A stretch of 64,000 bases of DNA from Exobasidium rhododendri (Eukaryota; Basidiomycota; Exobasidiomycetes; Exobasidiales; Exobasidiaceae): the NCBI GenBank assembly GCA_026210745.1, contig CP110631.1:868001-932000 (forward strand). Reading direction: 5' to 3'. The translations under genes and the position numbers were made by a program. A model generated the notes under the pieces. It did no database searches. It was not told the DNA's origin and saw only the letters and a list, made by a program, of their open reading frames with translations. Below, piece by piece: positions 11,701 through 26,500 of the stretch (the first letter of the stretch is position 1; each line of letters begins with the position of its first letter).

Positions 11701-12551
11701 TCACGCTGCCCCGATCGGTGTGAGGACGGAGGAGCATTCGCAGGTATACATTGAACTGGTGCTTGTGATTGCGATTGCTTCGATGAGGCATCTCTCATCT
11801 TCAAGTCTGACTTGCTGACCCTACGAGACAGCTCCTTCTCTCTCTTTGCCGCCTCCTTGACTCCCTTTGCTGCCTCCTTTGAGCGTTCCTTTTCTCTCAA
11901 AGCTCTCTCTTTCTCTTCCTTTTTCACATCCTTCTTTGACTTGGCCGTCTCTGGGAAGAGCGGACTTGCCAGTGGACTTGATGACTTTTGATGAGACTGC
12001 ACCTGTTGTTGTTGTTGCTGCTGCTTCGTCGGCGCCTTGACTGGCACGTCTAAATTCATAGCTTCGGTTGCGCTCGCAATGAGCTTCTTTCTGTCCTGCT
12101 CTGGAGTTTTGCTGGAGAAGGTGCTGTAGTGTAGTGACGAGTTATCGGGCTTGCTTCGGCTGGATTCGACGAGGCTTGTCATTGATGAAGCCTTGCTGCT
12201 ATCCAAACCTAGTCGAGGAATCTGTAATTCTTCGCTTGACAGAGACGCTTTGCCATTCATGAAGCCGAGGAAGCCGAGCTTACTCTTACGGTTCTCTTCG
12301 GGTTGAAGAAAGCTGCTTGGTCGTGAATCTGAGCCTCGAATATTGCTTAGATCGACATTCAGGTCCAGTTTCGAGAAGCGCAAGTCGGGCATCTCAATGA
12401 CGCCCAGCTTGCCTCCACGCAATGGATCCTTCTCTCCCCTTGCAAACGCTGGCATTGGCGGCGCATTAAGATCGGCTCCACTCTTGTTGGAAGGAGGACC
12501 GTTATTGACTGACTTCCTCCTCTTGTTCATGAACGACTTCATGCTGGACAA
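8733..12551 (-). CDS. F-box-like protein with long disordered N-terminus
   Basis: A single exon of 1272 codons. Residues 1-700 are Ser/Pro/Lys/Gln-rich and include a short polyQ run near 180. An F-box-like helical motif lies near 720-765 (DVLKRLISHLDMDDLKALRQ). The C-terminal half is globular: it holds RAAYYRVWVPASDPNGWLTD and a Trp-rich region with YIFDGHYLRDLSYAHDD, and ends in RERSRPGLIWIKL. F-box proteins recruit substrates to SCF ubiquitin ligases through Skp1; the substrate here is unknown. The gene follows the 5618-8379 gene in the same orientation, about 350 bp apart. The F-box call is from pattern only and is less sure than the reading frame, which is clear. Confidence 0.75.
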   Translation of the reverse strand: MSSMKSFMNKRRKSVNNGPPSNKSGADLNAPPMPAFARGEKDPLRGGKLGVIEMPDLRFSKLDLNVDLSNIRGSDSRPSSFLQPEENRKSKLGFLGFMNGKASLSSEELQIPRLGLDSSKASSMTSLVESSRSKPDNSSLHYSTFSSKTPEQDRKKLIASATEAMNLDVPVKAPTKQQQQQQQVQSHQKSSSPLASPLFPETAKSKKDVKKEEKERALREKERSKEAAKGVKEAAKREKELSRRVSKSDLKMRDASSKQSQSQAPVQCIPANAPPSSHRSGQREGVIPSSRPKPTSPTTSSAPSNTRAAPNSAALTGGRPPNAPPSHKPPPAPQNGAKRPTASNVAPAILPQQRSANNNNKATRDVQASNVRSFQFPTSAQHPPVARSQSAIPAADGVARPVVSRGKTIAPEKLSSSDNKMSKFGGKMTDSPPQQTRGTFEESGPIMSSPRGVGIKPTRESSSDGYGTSSTADATTSIESSTSFEGSSPDSPLSNNDDHDRFVDASQGIMPRTRPRRDEEREEKTQSRMSMALDLDSNGESDADEAHDQKDPQDRQRRFSQLLMGSRPGGAADRAADRAATTSKQEAEEKEARATKARFEAQRQHYLDNGKVYSARPAPPPPQPIRRAREAVPVPKRKLVVRPEMIVEGVGWRCLGVGDVDVPKMHERFVVETTLVPRLVQAEEEKEEEKAEEESSSSEDSHKVKETKPKEPSIEYQEEQIKVRYSDLFEVLWTSTTPDVLKRLISHLDMDDLKALRQTSHSIRFTLNVSDNREMILDRFLSSVGYRPWTYAKSSGPVYRNGVRVAGNNATRDPCPVSFNDCEAFLISQDLLPEYGAVGKDFARDPDQMDPRMARLAQASTRAYSRVLTRLRLQPVFKLADPASTSAVSLIKTVRSNNSSSDGSVNKSASTMEVVPSMVKHNSYYPLAKATSEMIITPSPLASIPSHNLMVDTRLPQEANTPSFVALSPTLQVGSSPTTLSSSVMPGETQPRLISPWKPGRAAYYRVWVPASDPNGWLTDAELSQCEAQLFKAGVWNFLKRGDVVWNTAVGDRLNEGKYIFDGHYLRDLSYAHDDAGHLPSWLNCVIYSPSYWHNIIKSSSPRPIIYFDISPWKDQILSSLRLVQDHVESYSATGQRYRIAKWLYRSAANVTTGQIISKMSRGLEVVDEGWSGRIVIETEGTAEHAKSLISRCAGPNATPQAKAALLATVMGDVTAANKMMNTADTGGLTRPIQALPATPSSSTEVQNSPWMIMRERSRPGLIWIKLAGDRG

Positions 12552-14167
12552 CGCTATAGACGTGGCTTCGTTGCGGGAAGATGTCGCCTGCCGTGTATCG
12601 ATTTGGTGGGTTCAAAGGAGGTCGTGGTGCTGAGGCATGAAAGTGTGGACGAGAGGCGAATGTGTGCAATGCCACGAAGCTTGTCTCGTTGGAGAACAGA
12701 AATGCCACGGATCAGTTCGCAGCACAACAAGCAGGGTAGAATGTCAGGGCAAGAAGCTACCCGAGAACGATCACCACAATACAAGCCAGGCAGCGAGTTT
12801 TCAAAGAGAAAAAAGCGAAGGGGAAAAAGTGTATCAGCGCCGGGTTACGATCACCCTGGAAGAGTCGACGACCGTGCCTCGACCCTGCCTTGCCCTGCAC
12901 TTCGTTCGCAATGTAATCGCGGAGGCAAGTAACGAGCGAATTACCACAAGTCCAATCGAAGATGCAAGAATAATTTCCTAGTCCCATCATGCATGTCCCT
13001 AACCTTCTAGGCAGAAAGAGCTAAAGAATGTGACCAGAAAAAAAAAGAGAAATAAAAGAAGTTTGGGCAGCAAGGAATAGCACTGCTTTACTGTCTCGCA
13101 CGTACATCAGAATGGAAGAAGGTATGGGGGCGCGGAGTCAGGCGCAACGTCAGAACTGCATTCTCGTCGTGGAATTCCTTCTTTACTCTCATTTGTTCTA
13201 TGTACTGGATTAGCTTATTCCGTCGAGTTTTGTATTTGTTTTACATTATCTTCCTTCTGGACTCGCTATTTGTAGTAGAACTGAATTTTCGTCTAGAGAA
13301 TGAGCTGCGCGTCGTCGGACTAAGAATACCGTCGACGTTGTTTGTTGTATATCTTGAAGTTCGACTATTCGATTATTTCAGGATACACACGCACATCTTC
13401 GACCAGGCGCTGTTGTTTGGAAGGGAAAGCTATCTTAACCCTAGTCAAGCTTTCGTCTCACTTGTCGACCAGAGAATGCACCATGTGAAGTAAAATGGAA
13501 GCGGCGCACGATCATGAAGTAGGCAGAGAGAGAGAGGAGCAATGCGCTCGAAGCCTGGCTTGGTCAGTTGCATGTACAGTATAGCTTTTTCAACTGTGGG
13601 CGAGAAAAGAAATAGGCCTAGGTCGTAACGGTGAGGGCGGCGGAATCACTCTCTTGACGCGCACCGCCCTCCGCACCCCGTAAAGTGGGCAATTTGGAAT
13701 CCTCTTTTTTTTGTCCTTTAATTTCATTTACTGCCCATTTGCAAGCTAGCTCCAGCGTAGAGGCCGCAAGAGATATTGGCAATATTCGATATTCAGGGTC
13801 TACTAATCTCCCCCTCGCTCAGGTACAGTACAGTGACCAAGTGTTAAAGCAATCATTTGCTTTCTTATGATGATATGGTTTTCACCGTCCAATTTCAATT
13901 CAATTACTGTGAGTGTGAGAATTCGCGTCAGTCCCATGTGGAAAGGAGGATCGCCGTTACAAAGTAAGACATACGCCATTAATGATCTGCAGAGATCGCC
14001 AATTAACGATTTTGTATTCTGCACTTGTTTGCGGTCAACATTGCAGATCAAACTTCTGTCTACCTGGACCCTGACTTTAAGATGATCTTCACACTTGCCG
14101 GTAGCAGTGTACTCGAGGATGGCACAAATTCAGATTTGAAAGGAGAATATATTCTGCGGAACAACGA
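12552..14167. other. 1.6 kb without a supported gene
   Basis: This is the F-box gene upstream region and the 3' flank of the DszC-like gene. The middle (13180-13480) is A/T-rich with only chance open frames. A GC-rich stretch with ACGCGC lies near 13655. No RNA gene or mobile element was recognised. Confidence 0.45.
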
Positions 14168-15618
14168 TCATGTGTACCAGCTGGGAGTGGGCCAGCCGTC
14201 TTGTCTTGGTCCGAGAAGAGCGAATCGACCGACTTCTGCTCGCTTGTGAGCGATCGGATCGTGTAATGTGTGCGTTCTCAAGTCTCGATAAGCAACGTCA
14301 AATCTGCCCTTGATACTTCGTGCGCCTTGTAGTTCATACACTTTGCTGGTCACTTCCAAGCCGAAATCAGTAATGTTCACTTTTGCAGCAGCGATTCGAA
14401 CGGCTAAATTCGCACGTTGCTCCGCAGTCACACTCTGTCTCGGTTCAGTGTGCAAGATGTCACTGGCTTGTTGCACCACTTGATCAACTTGCGCCTCACT
14501 CGCCCACAGTCGAGCTTGAAGAGTGCCGTATCCATCTACAGTATCCCCCGGGGATTGCGTTTATACTGATCAGCCAACGTTAAACATGAAAGATCGAACG
14601 ACCAGCACAGCTTACCTTGAATGTAAAATTCATCCGTGCCCCGGTTCACAGGTGAGGGTGTGTAAGGCCAACCTCGTGTGTTTGCCTTTGTATACTCCAG
14701 ACCTCTAGCCAGAGCACCCTGAGCAATGCCTAGATAGAAGGAAGTAAAGACAAGCTGGATCGCGGGTAAATTGAGCGTGTTGTACGGTCCAAGAGGAAGA
14801 AAAGCTCCATTCTCAAAACCAAGAGCATCTTGCCAATCGACTTCGACTTTGTTGACAGTGACTCCACCGGATTGCGTCCCCCTCATACCCAAAACGTCAA
14901 CCCACTCATCGCCATAGATGATGCCTGCTTGCTTACTTAGCACAGGTGCAAAGATGTGTGGGATGTTGGGGTCTACTACACCATCAGGACCGACGAAAGT
15001 ACCTTCCAAAATAGTGACATCGCTGACTTTACTACCGGTACTGAAGGTTTTCCTACCGTCGTAGACAAGCTTAGAGGGGTTTGAGGGGTGTTTCGTGACA
15101 AGTAGATCGTCGTCTCTTGGATTGACAGCACCTCCGATGAAGTACTTGTTCACTGTCAACCAGTAATCGAGTCTTTCTTTCTGTTCCTCGGTTCCAACCA
15201 AGGTAGCTGCCCAGAACCAAATGTAATGGTAGCCCAACAGTTGACCTAGACTTCCGTCACCTTGAGAAACAAGTCGTATTACTTTGTAGGCTTCCTTCCA
15301 AGTCTTACCTGCTCCCCCAGCTGCCTTTGGTCCGAGCAAAGTCACGAGACCAGCGTCCTTGAGTAGTTGAACCTGACGATAAGGTACTACATTACCCCGA
15401 TCTCGAAGAGATTCATCGGCGTGCAAGAGTGAAGCTACTTGTTCTGCTCTTGCGAAGAATTGCTCGTCAGAGATAGGATCTGAGGAGAAGACGGGATATT
15501 TTACTGCTTGAGGATCGTCCTGGATGCGGTTCGATCCTTTGACAGGTGCAATAGGAGCAGCATTGGTAGGAACAGAAGACGTTGCAGCGGCAGCAGCAGC
15601 AGCAGCAATGGGTGCCAT
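14168..15618 (-). CDS. acyl-CoA dehydrogenase-fold flavin monooxygenase, DszC-like
   Basis: Two exons on the minus strand, 14616-15618 and 14168-14535, joined across an 80-nt intron (GTAAGC..TAG, split Asp codon), give 456 residues. The fold is that of the acyl-CoA dehydrogenase superfamily, in the branch of DszC and related FMN-dependent monooxygenases. Visible landmarks are an N-terminal helical domain (QLLKDAGLVTLLGPKAAGG), a substrate-side segment (GDGSLGQLLGYHYIWFWAA), the middle beta domain (GRKTFSTGSKVSDVTILEGT, DVLGMRGTQSGGV) and the C-terminal four-helix bundle after the intron. DszC oxidises dibenzothiophene sulfur in bacteria; the substrate here is unknown. The N-terminus is Ala-rich (MAPIAAAAAAAATS), possibly a weak organelle signal. 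The gene is divergent from the reductase at 16106. Confidence 0.87.
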
Positions 15619-16105
15619 GACAGAAGAGTAAGGAGGCCGGGGTGGGGGAAAGGAGCGACGATCATCAAGTATGTTGGTCCACCTTTATGCGTGTGAAGAT
15701 GTGAAGCGGTTTGGCCCCACTCCTGTAGCTATGGCACCATAGATCAAAAGTCATGGGATGCATCTTTCCTATCAGCCTTAATCACAGATTGTCAATTCTC
15801 CGTCTGGGACTGTCTGATAGCGCGCACGAAGGTGCACAATTTTAGCGCGCTGAAGGCGACTTAGCCTTCAATTATCTTGCGTGCTTGCCCTTGATGGCGT
15901 GCTCCTCTAACGATTATCTTGATCGCTCAAGCTTGAGTTTTTTTCGCTACGGGCTGCTGTACTAATGTGGAGACTGGGGTGGATCAATGAGCCCCATTCT
16001 GGGACAGGCTGTCGAGAGCTCTAAGGGAAGAGCGAGAAGAAGAAATGCTGGACGCAAAGAAACTTGGCTTGGGAGGAATTTTTACTTCAGCGCCACGATA
16101 CTACA
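15619..16105. promoter_or_regulatory. shared divergent promoter of two oxidoreductase genes
   Basis: 487 bp separate the start codons of the DszC-like gene and the MDR reductase. It holds TTAGCGCGCT at 15842-15851 and TAGCGCGC at 15818-15825, two close copies of a GC-rich palindrome that recurs upstream of other metabolic genes in the window. No gene lies inside. Confidence 0.5.
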
Positions 16106-17730
16106 ATGCTGTCTGTCTCACCGCCTAGTTCTTCCACCTTGGACGACCTCTACTTTCAAGCGAGTCAGGATGTCGTAGATAGTAGCAGCATATACGGAAA
16201 GGAGGCCGAAGATGCTGTTCTCGGACCCGGATGGGATATATCGCCGGCCCCCTCTTCCTCCCTTTCTTTTAAATCTTCGCCCTCCTCTTCTACCCCCTCT
16301 CCAGCCTCTGAGAACATGTATGCCTCATCTCAAAGCTCTACATCAACTTCTTCTGGTCTGCTTATCCGATCGAAGTATCAAGGGTGGGAGAGAAGCTTTG
16401 AATTGCATCACGATTGGCCTGTTCCTACAATTGAGAATAGTGACGAGATCCTTATAAAAAATATCGCAGTCGGTCTCAATCCAGTCGACTTCAAAAGGTA
16501 AGGAAAGCCGATACGAGAGAGGAAAGGGGATAGCATCGCTGATCAAGTTATCTTACATTTGTTACAGTATCTTATATAATTTTGGCATTGAAGGTACGCC
16601 ATGGATCTTGGGGAGGGATATTGCGGGAAGCGTGGAACAAGTCGGAGCGGATGTTCATGACATCACGCCGGGACAAAGAGTCTGGCTCTGCGCAGATTCG
16701 AGAGACGTTCGATCAGGTGCTTACCAGGCATACAGTATAGCGAGAAGAGCTCACGTAGGCAAGATCAGCGAAGAAGTGACAGACGAAGAAGCAGCAACGT
16801 TGGGCACCGGTCTCGTCACTGCCGCCATTGCTGCTTATTGGTTCTTCAACTGGAACCGTGCGTTGTCATTGGGAGGAGGTGCCATGCCGAGAGCGTCGCT
16901 GTCCAGTCCATCGAGAACGGAAGCAGAAGTAGTAGGTAAAGAGTACGTGCTGTGAGTGACCGACCAAGGAAATTCATTGACTTGCCTAAATTCCAAGCTG
17001 ACCTCTTCTCCGTTTACTTGCACCTGCAAGAATATACGGCGGGGGCTCCATCACTGGGATTTATCTCACACAATTAGCGAGGCTGTCTGGCCTCCGGGTC
17101 ATCTCTATTGCCTCCCCGAGTAACTTCGAATATCTCACTTCGTTAGGCGCAACTCACTGTGTTGATCGATATCTAGATCCAGAAGAACTTCAAGAGCAAG
17201 TTCTGTACTTTGCGGGTGAGCAAGGTATCGCATATTGTATTGATACGGTCGGATCGACGACTTCCACCATTTGCCTTGGCATTTTGCACTCCAAGGGTGC
17301 TGATGTAGGTGAACTGATCTGTTTGGCCGGTGATCCAAAAATGGCAAAGCACAACCATACGGAAGCCGTAGAACCTGCGAGGAAGCTGCGCAAAGACTTG
17401 TCTGGCAAGAAAGTTCCGACTCAAAGAGGTGATAGAGCTGTCAAGATTCATAAGATCAGCTTTTCGACCACATTCTACGGAGATGATACTTTTGCGATGG
17501 GGGTGATGAGCACTTTGTCTGCGCTAATCGATAGGAAAGAGCTGCACACAGCAAGACCGGAAGTATACCCAGATGGTCTGGCAGGTATCAGGAGGGGTCT
17601 GGAAGCATTGCGAGACAATCAAGCACCGAGCGCCAAGAAGATTGTGGTTAATGTCTTGAGGGACACTCCACACTCCGACTTTACGAATTTGGGCGTGCGG
17701 ACAGAGAGTAGTTGGAACGGCGTCGTCTGA
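16106..17730 (+). CDS. medium-chain dehydrogenase/reductase, zinc-less enoyl-reductase type
   Basis: Three exons, 16106-16497, 16568-16951 and 17031-17730, joined in phase, give 491 residues. This is an NAD(P)-dependent oxidoreductase of the medium-chain family, closest in style to fungal ToxD/trans-enoyl-reductase proteins. A Ser-rich N-terminal extension of about 75 residues precedes the GroES-like domain (EILIKNIAVGLNPVDFKR, then WILGRDIAGSVEQVG and PGQRVWLCADS). The cofactor site follows the second intron (LIYGGGSITGIYLTQLA). The structural-zinc cysteines of alcohol dehydrogenases are not visible. The acceptor at 17030 (CAAG) is weak but is the one that keeps phase. Divergence from the DszC-like flavoprotein suggests the two act in one pathway; this is an inference. 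Confidence 0.85.
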
Positions 17731-18156
17731 CGTTCTCTTCATGTAGAACTTTACAGAGTTGCAATAGACCCTAATACCATTTGAAAGATGTTTTCGTTCG
17801 CATTAGCAGTCAGTGCTCGAGGAGGAGAATCTGAGACCATCACAAGAGCTGACTGACTTCTCGCGGGAGACAATGCTCAATTGTCGCGTTTAGAAGATCT
17901 GGGGTCTGGGAGGGAAGGACATTTTCGTGGCGTTTGTATGGAGGAGTGCGCGCGCGGTCCGTGCAGGATGGACACGTGGGCTTCTTTATCCTGGTGTCCC
18001 TCTTCCCCATTTTCGAGGTCAGGATCGCCTCACTTGTACATGTCAGATTCGACGCCAAAAACTCGCACGGAAAGAGGAGAGTCCAAAAAGGAACCTCACT
18101 TTGGTGACTTTCAATATCGTGGACTTTGGTACCTTGGCTAGAGATAATCCTCGCAC
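17731..18156. other. intergenic; upstream of the SS18-like gene
   Basis: 426 bp between two plus-strand genes. There is a GC-rich GTGCGCGCGCGG at about 17945 and a CACGTG at about 17973. No gene is supported. Confidence 0.5.
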
Positions 18157-21391
<3,235 letters not shown>

Positions 21392-22024
21392 GACTTTTCC
21401 TCGCACTTTGTATTGATAGTAATAGAATAATGAAAATTGTGCATTAGCGATCAGGTCCACAACATAATGAAATCTAGATGTGGGATGGTGGCAGAAAAAA
21501 GACAGCAAAGGTCAGTCACCCATCTCACAGTAGCACAAGAACTTGGGTGAACGGGTCAGTATTGCAGAATTGTGTCGTTCATGTCATGATCCGACTGTTG
21601 AGCTTGAACTTGTAATGTATCGGGTGATCATCTTACTGGAATGCGTTGTCTCGTTTACTCACTCTTTTATGACTGTGCTTCGTGGTGAGATTGAAGTGGG
21701 ATACTACACTTTCGATTCGCTCCTAGCCATCTCGCGATTTTGTTTGTCACAGAAATGGGGTCGGTCGATCGCGCACTTCTTGGCGACACGTGCACGCTCC
21801 ATTGAATATCAATCATTCTCAATACAGTGATACGATTCTCGCGTTTTAGGTTTCATCTTGTATCATTTCACAGCTGCGGCGGCTCGCGTGGTTCCTGTAT
21901 CCGGGTAGGAAATCAGCAAATACAGTCCGTAGGCAGCAACCGCGACTCAGAAGCAAGCAGTACTTGTCATTAGTCGATTCGAATCTTTCTCTTGACCCGA
22001 TCATCACTCCATTATTCATTCGTC
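21392..22024. other. intergenic; uL2 promoter
   Basis: This is the 3' flank of the SS18-like gene and the upstream region of the ribosomal protein gene. CACGTG occurs at about 21788, some 240 bp before the uL2 start. No further gene is seen. Confidence 0.5.
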
Positions 22025-23028
22025 ATGGGTAGGGTCATCAGATCACAACGTAAGAGCGGTGGTATTTTCAAGGCGCACACCCACCTCAACAAAGCACCTG
22101 CCAAGCTCCGACCTCTAGATTACGCGGAGAGGAATGGATACATTCGAGGAGTCGTAAAGGAGATCATCCACGACGCTGGACGGTTAGTATTTGGCGCTGG
22201 AGGAAGAGGGTAGATGGGAGAGAAGAGAGGAAGGGGAGGAAGGGGCCAATGACTTTGGTGATGACGATGGATATGTTTGGATTAGGTGCCGCCGTATGAT
22301 TCTAGCTTACTGACGACTATTTTATTCTTCCTTTACTTTCAGTGGTGCTCCTCTCGCTCGAATTGCCTTCCGAGACCCCTACCGCTTCAAGCTCAGAATG
22401 GAGACGTTCATTGCAACCGAGGGAATGTCTACCGGTCAATTTGTATACTGTGGAAAGAAGGCTGTTGTCAACGTAGGCAACGTCTTGCCCTTGAGTTCGT
22501 TGCCCGAAGGATCCATTGTTTGCTCAGTGGAAGAAAAGGCCGGCGACCGCGGTACTTTGGCCAGAACCTCTGGAAATTACGCCACCATCATTGGACACGA
22601 CCTCGACGGAAAGAACACACGAATCCGTTTGCCATCTGGTGCCAAGAAGACTATCTCTTCGACAAGTCGTGCTACCGTCGGAATTGTCGCGGGAGGTGGT
22701 AGAATCGACAAGCCTCTTCTTAAGGCTGGTCGTGCTCACCACAAGTTCAAGGTCAAGAGAAACAGCTGGCCCAAGACTCGTGGTGTTGCCATGAACCCCG
22801 TCGATCACCCTCACGGTGGTGGTAACCATCAACATATCGGTAAAGCATCGACTGTTCCTCGATTTGCACCTCCTGGTCAAAAGGCTGGTCTTATTGCCGC
22901 CCGAAGAAGTAAGTCTTTCCTGCTTACTCTTCTTGATTATGACGTTATAGTTGCTCACCGTCTTCTTGGCCTTTCCTCCTACAGCTGGTCTTATCCGTGG
23001 TACCGTGTTCAAGAAGGGAGACGCATAA
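22025..23028 (+). CDS. RPL2: 60S ribosomal protein uL2 (L8/Rpl2)
   Basis: Three exons, 22025-22182, 22343-22908 and 22985-23028, give 255 residues, the usual length of eukaryotic uL2. The protein lies next to the peptidyl-transferase centre of the large subunit. It starts [12 protein letters not shown] and has the universal C-terminal segment [19 protein letters not shown] that contacts 25S rRNA. Intron 1 (160 nt, donor GTTAGT) splits an Arg codon after about 52 residues, and intron 2 splits a Thr codon before the last 14 residues. An early intron is typical of fungal ribosomal protein genes. The C-terminus reads [14 protein letters not shown]. The identification is firm. Confidence 0.96.
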
Positions 23029-23581
23029 ATCAACTCGGTTCTTTTCTGGTTCTCTTCTCCTTCTTTTTGTACTTTTCACTCTTTACAAGACGAAAGCTAT
23101 GCATTCAACCGTGCCTACCATTCAATTTACACTATGAATTCTGTCCCTTCGAAGAGACGTCATGTTATGAGCTTTGAGCAGCAGCATTTTTCTTGTAGCT
23201 GATGTCGAGAACAGTGCTCGTATTGACACCCACTGATCTCGGCAATGACCTTGTCGATCTCACGTCGCTCTTCACGTGACTACGCCTGGACGCCTGCCAA
23301 GGTGTTGGTTGTACTGTACCATTTTAGAGTCCTCTAAACTTTCGCTGAGAAATTGGCCCTCATTATAAGAAGTTGGGCTCTGATTGATGATTCTGGTTCC
23401 ACTTTAGGTTTTTGCGCGTTAAAGTGCGTGCGCGTCTGTCTCTCACTGTAGCATTCTGGACAGATTGACATTTTGGGGGGAACAGAAGTGAGAGGCGACG
23501 GCTGAGCTTGTACAGGAGCTGGTGTTCACAACCACCTTCACCACTCGTCGGTCAAGCTGACAGACTAGAGGAGTAGGAGTC
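23029..23581. other. intergenic between uL2 and the SNF2 gene
   Basis: 553 bp with the uL2 3' flank and the SNF2 gene promoter. CACGTG occurs at about 23274, and a GCGC-rich stretch (TTGCGCGTTAAAG) near 23411. No gene is supported. Confidence 0.5.
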
Positions 23582-26500
23582 ATGCCAGATGAAGTCAAGA
23601 AAGGTGCTTCCTTTGCGGATGCAATCGACCTCGATGCAAGCAGCGGCTCGGATAACGAGGTGGTCGAGTTGAATGCGATCTGGCCGCCTACTCGAGGCGG
23701 TGCGACCGCCACGCCGCTGCAAGGACAGGTGAATACCGAGTAAGGAGTAGATTGTTGCAAAGATACGGGACGATACTGACGCTTGTTAGTGAACGTAGAA
23801 TGTCTACAGGGATACTACCAGAGACATGTCTGAGTCACCGCCGCTCATCGTTGGCAGTAATATGCGTCCGTTTGATTTGAATCGTACGACTCCAGCCTCA
23901 GATCGAGCAAGGAGAGGAAGAACACAAGCGACTCTTGCATTTCGACGTCAACCAGGCACTAGAGAGAGACTGCTGGAAGCTGTGCGACCGCTTCCAGATA
24001 CAGAAGCAGCAGGTGCTGCTGCCGCTTCTACTTCTTCTTCGAGAGCGCTCGCCTTGGCTTCTGCTCCTAGTCAGCGTCCTCTAGTTCCAGCGGTGAGTAG
24101 TCGCCACAATAATCGCGCTTCAGCTCGAGCGTTTCATCCAGGTGGCCAACGTCCAACACCGCAAGCTTCGGTAGCTTCTGCATCTCCTTCCTCGCTCCTC
24201 GCTATGGCGAACACCGCCAATCACGCGGCCGGCATGGTCGGAGCTTTTCCCTCGTCTTCCTTCAGTACTCTTCCGTCTGGTAATGCGATTCCGTCGTCTG
24301 TCGACTTTCCCAACAATCTATCCAGAAACGCTTCTCATCTCTCTACTCACAATCATAACAGTCTGCCTGGCTCGACAGGAAGCATGCCTCATCAAGAGAC
24401 TCAATACCAAGCAATTTTGAATCAACTTCAGAATTACATGAGTGAGGCTGCTGTAGCTCGTCATTCAAGCGGCCTACCAGAGTCAACGATCCGTAAGCTG
24501 ATCAACAGAGGTGGCGAATATGCACGTTTAGGCGCTCAAATGATTGGTATGGGTCCTAATCAAAAAGTCGAACAAAACGGTTCTCCAGCTAGCAATTCAT
24601 CAACTGGACCCTCCGTTTTGTTAGGTACCGCTCCCAACACTGCTCTCCCCCATCACAACACTGGAACGCTGGGAGACGGTAGTCGCACATCCTGGCCAGG
24701 AATGTACTCTGCCTATCCGGGATTTCAAGGCTATGCCGGTTACGGTGGCGCCCTCCCTGCTGACATCAGTGAAATCTTGGATGACAAAGACCTCCTTGCC
24801 AGTGTCCTTGACCCGAATTTTGACGATGACCTCAGGGACGAAGAGGATGAACCAATTGATGCCGACATGCAGGAGATTTTGAACAATATGGCAGACGGGA
24901 CCTTTCACGGTAGCGACGCCTTGGCATCTTTATACGGTGATAAAGGTATCGATGTTGCCAAGCTGCCTCTCTATTCTGCCACAGAATCGCTCTTTCGACG
25001 AGGTCTAAAGACCTCTCTTCACACCCATCAACTGCAAGGATTGCTGTGGATGATCAAAGCTGAACATCGAAGAGTGTCCACAACAGAAGGTAAACAAAGA
25101 GGTTTGTGGGTCACAAGAAAAGATCGAAATGGTAGGGTTTTCTACTTCAATGTAGCTTCGAGAAAGACGAAACGAATCGCTCCAATACTCCCTCGCGGCG
25201 GTATCAACTCTGATTCGATGGGACTAGGAAAGACTATACAGATAATTGCAACCTGTCTGGCAGATAGAAACACTGTGCCGGTAGGTACTAAGCCGGTGGA
25301 GGCTGATCACTCCAAGAGTATAAGCGAAGGACAAGCGGGATCAAGTAGCACGACAAAGCAAGTGCAAGCAAAGGCCAATGAAGAAGACGATGACGCCGAC
25401 TCGGAGGAAGACTACGTGTCTTCGATGTCGGAAGAGAACGACGACGAGGAAGGAGAGGAAGAAGAGAGCCGAACTTCCGACTCGAGCGTCACAGAAGATG
25501 ACAGCGACTTTGCTCAAAGCCCTGTAAAGAAGATCCGCAAGACCTTCCATCGACCAACTGACAGTCAAGGCATGGCTGTCAAAAGCGAGTCAGCCAGTGG
25601 AAGTGATTCAGACAGTGACGAAAAAGTCAACGTGGGCAAGTCAGCCAAGCGACAGAAGAAAGCCATGGCCGTCAAGCCGGAGGACGAGCAAGACAGTGAT
25701 TACGATGACAAGAAGAAGAAGAGCATGCCAAAGAAGCGAAAGAGAACCAAGAAGGTAGCCGAGACAAAGGGTGGTAGTGCGTCCCTCAAAGATACGGCAA
25801 AAGGCAAGGAAAAGAGCAATGCAAATGCTAAAGATGCTTCGAAAGTCAAGTACAATGAGACGACGCTTGTGATCTGTCCTCTGAGCGTATTACAGAATTG
25901 GACGAGTCAAGTTGATCAACATTGCGACAGGAGGAAGGTACACTACTACACCTACCACGGCGAATTGGCAAAGAACGTTCGCAAGAAATCTGACTTTGAA
26001 GGCTTCTTTAGCAAGCACAACTTCATCTTTACAACGTACGACACTGTTCGAACGGAATTTCTGGTGATCAGGAAGAGACGCGAAGCAGGAATGCTAAGAT
26101 TGAAAGAGATAGAAGAGAGACGCCTGAGGAGGGAATTGAAGGAGCAGAGTGGGGGTGCAAGTGGAGCAACGCTCACTCCTAGCGATAATGAAGATGAGGA
26201 TCTGAAGAAGCCGCAACTCATCATGAAAGAGGATAGAGAAGAGGAAGAAGAGGACAGCAAGGCAAAGAATAGCCTGAGCAGCAGGAAAGGGAAAGGACGA
26301 GATGATTCAACGGGAAAGGGAAAGAGTGAGACTTGGTACGATTCAGACGACAGCTTTGTCGCTACCGATGATGAAGAGATGGATGATCTTCCAAAGGTCA
26401 AAAAGGACGATCCTCGCGATCATCCACTCTTTGAGGTGAACTGGAGAAGGATTGTCCTCGACGAAGCACATACATGTCGCAATCCAAGAACCACACTTTA

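Noticed and set aside
21900-21985. Possible tRNA T-arm (GATTCGAATC)
   Set aside because: No matching acceptor stem or anticodon arm could be drawn around it.
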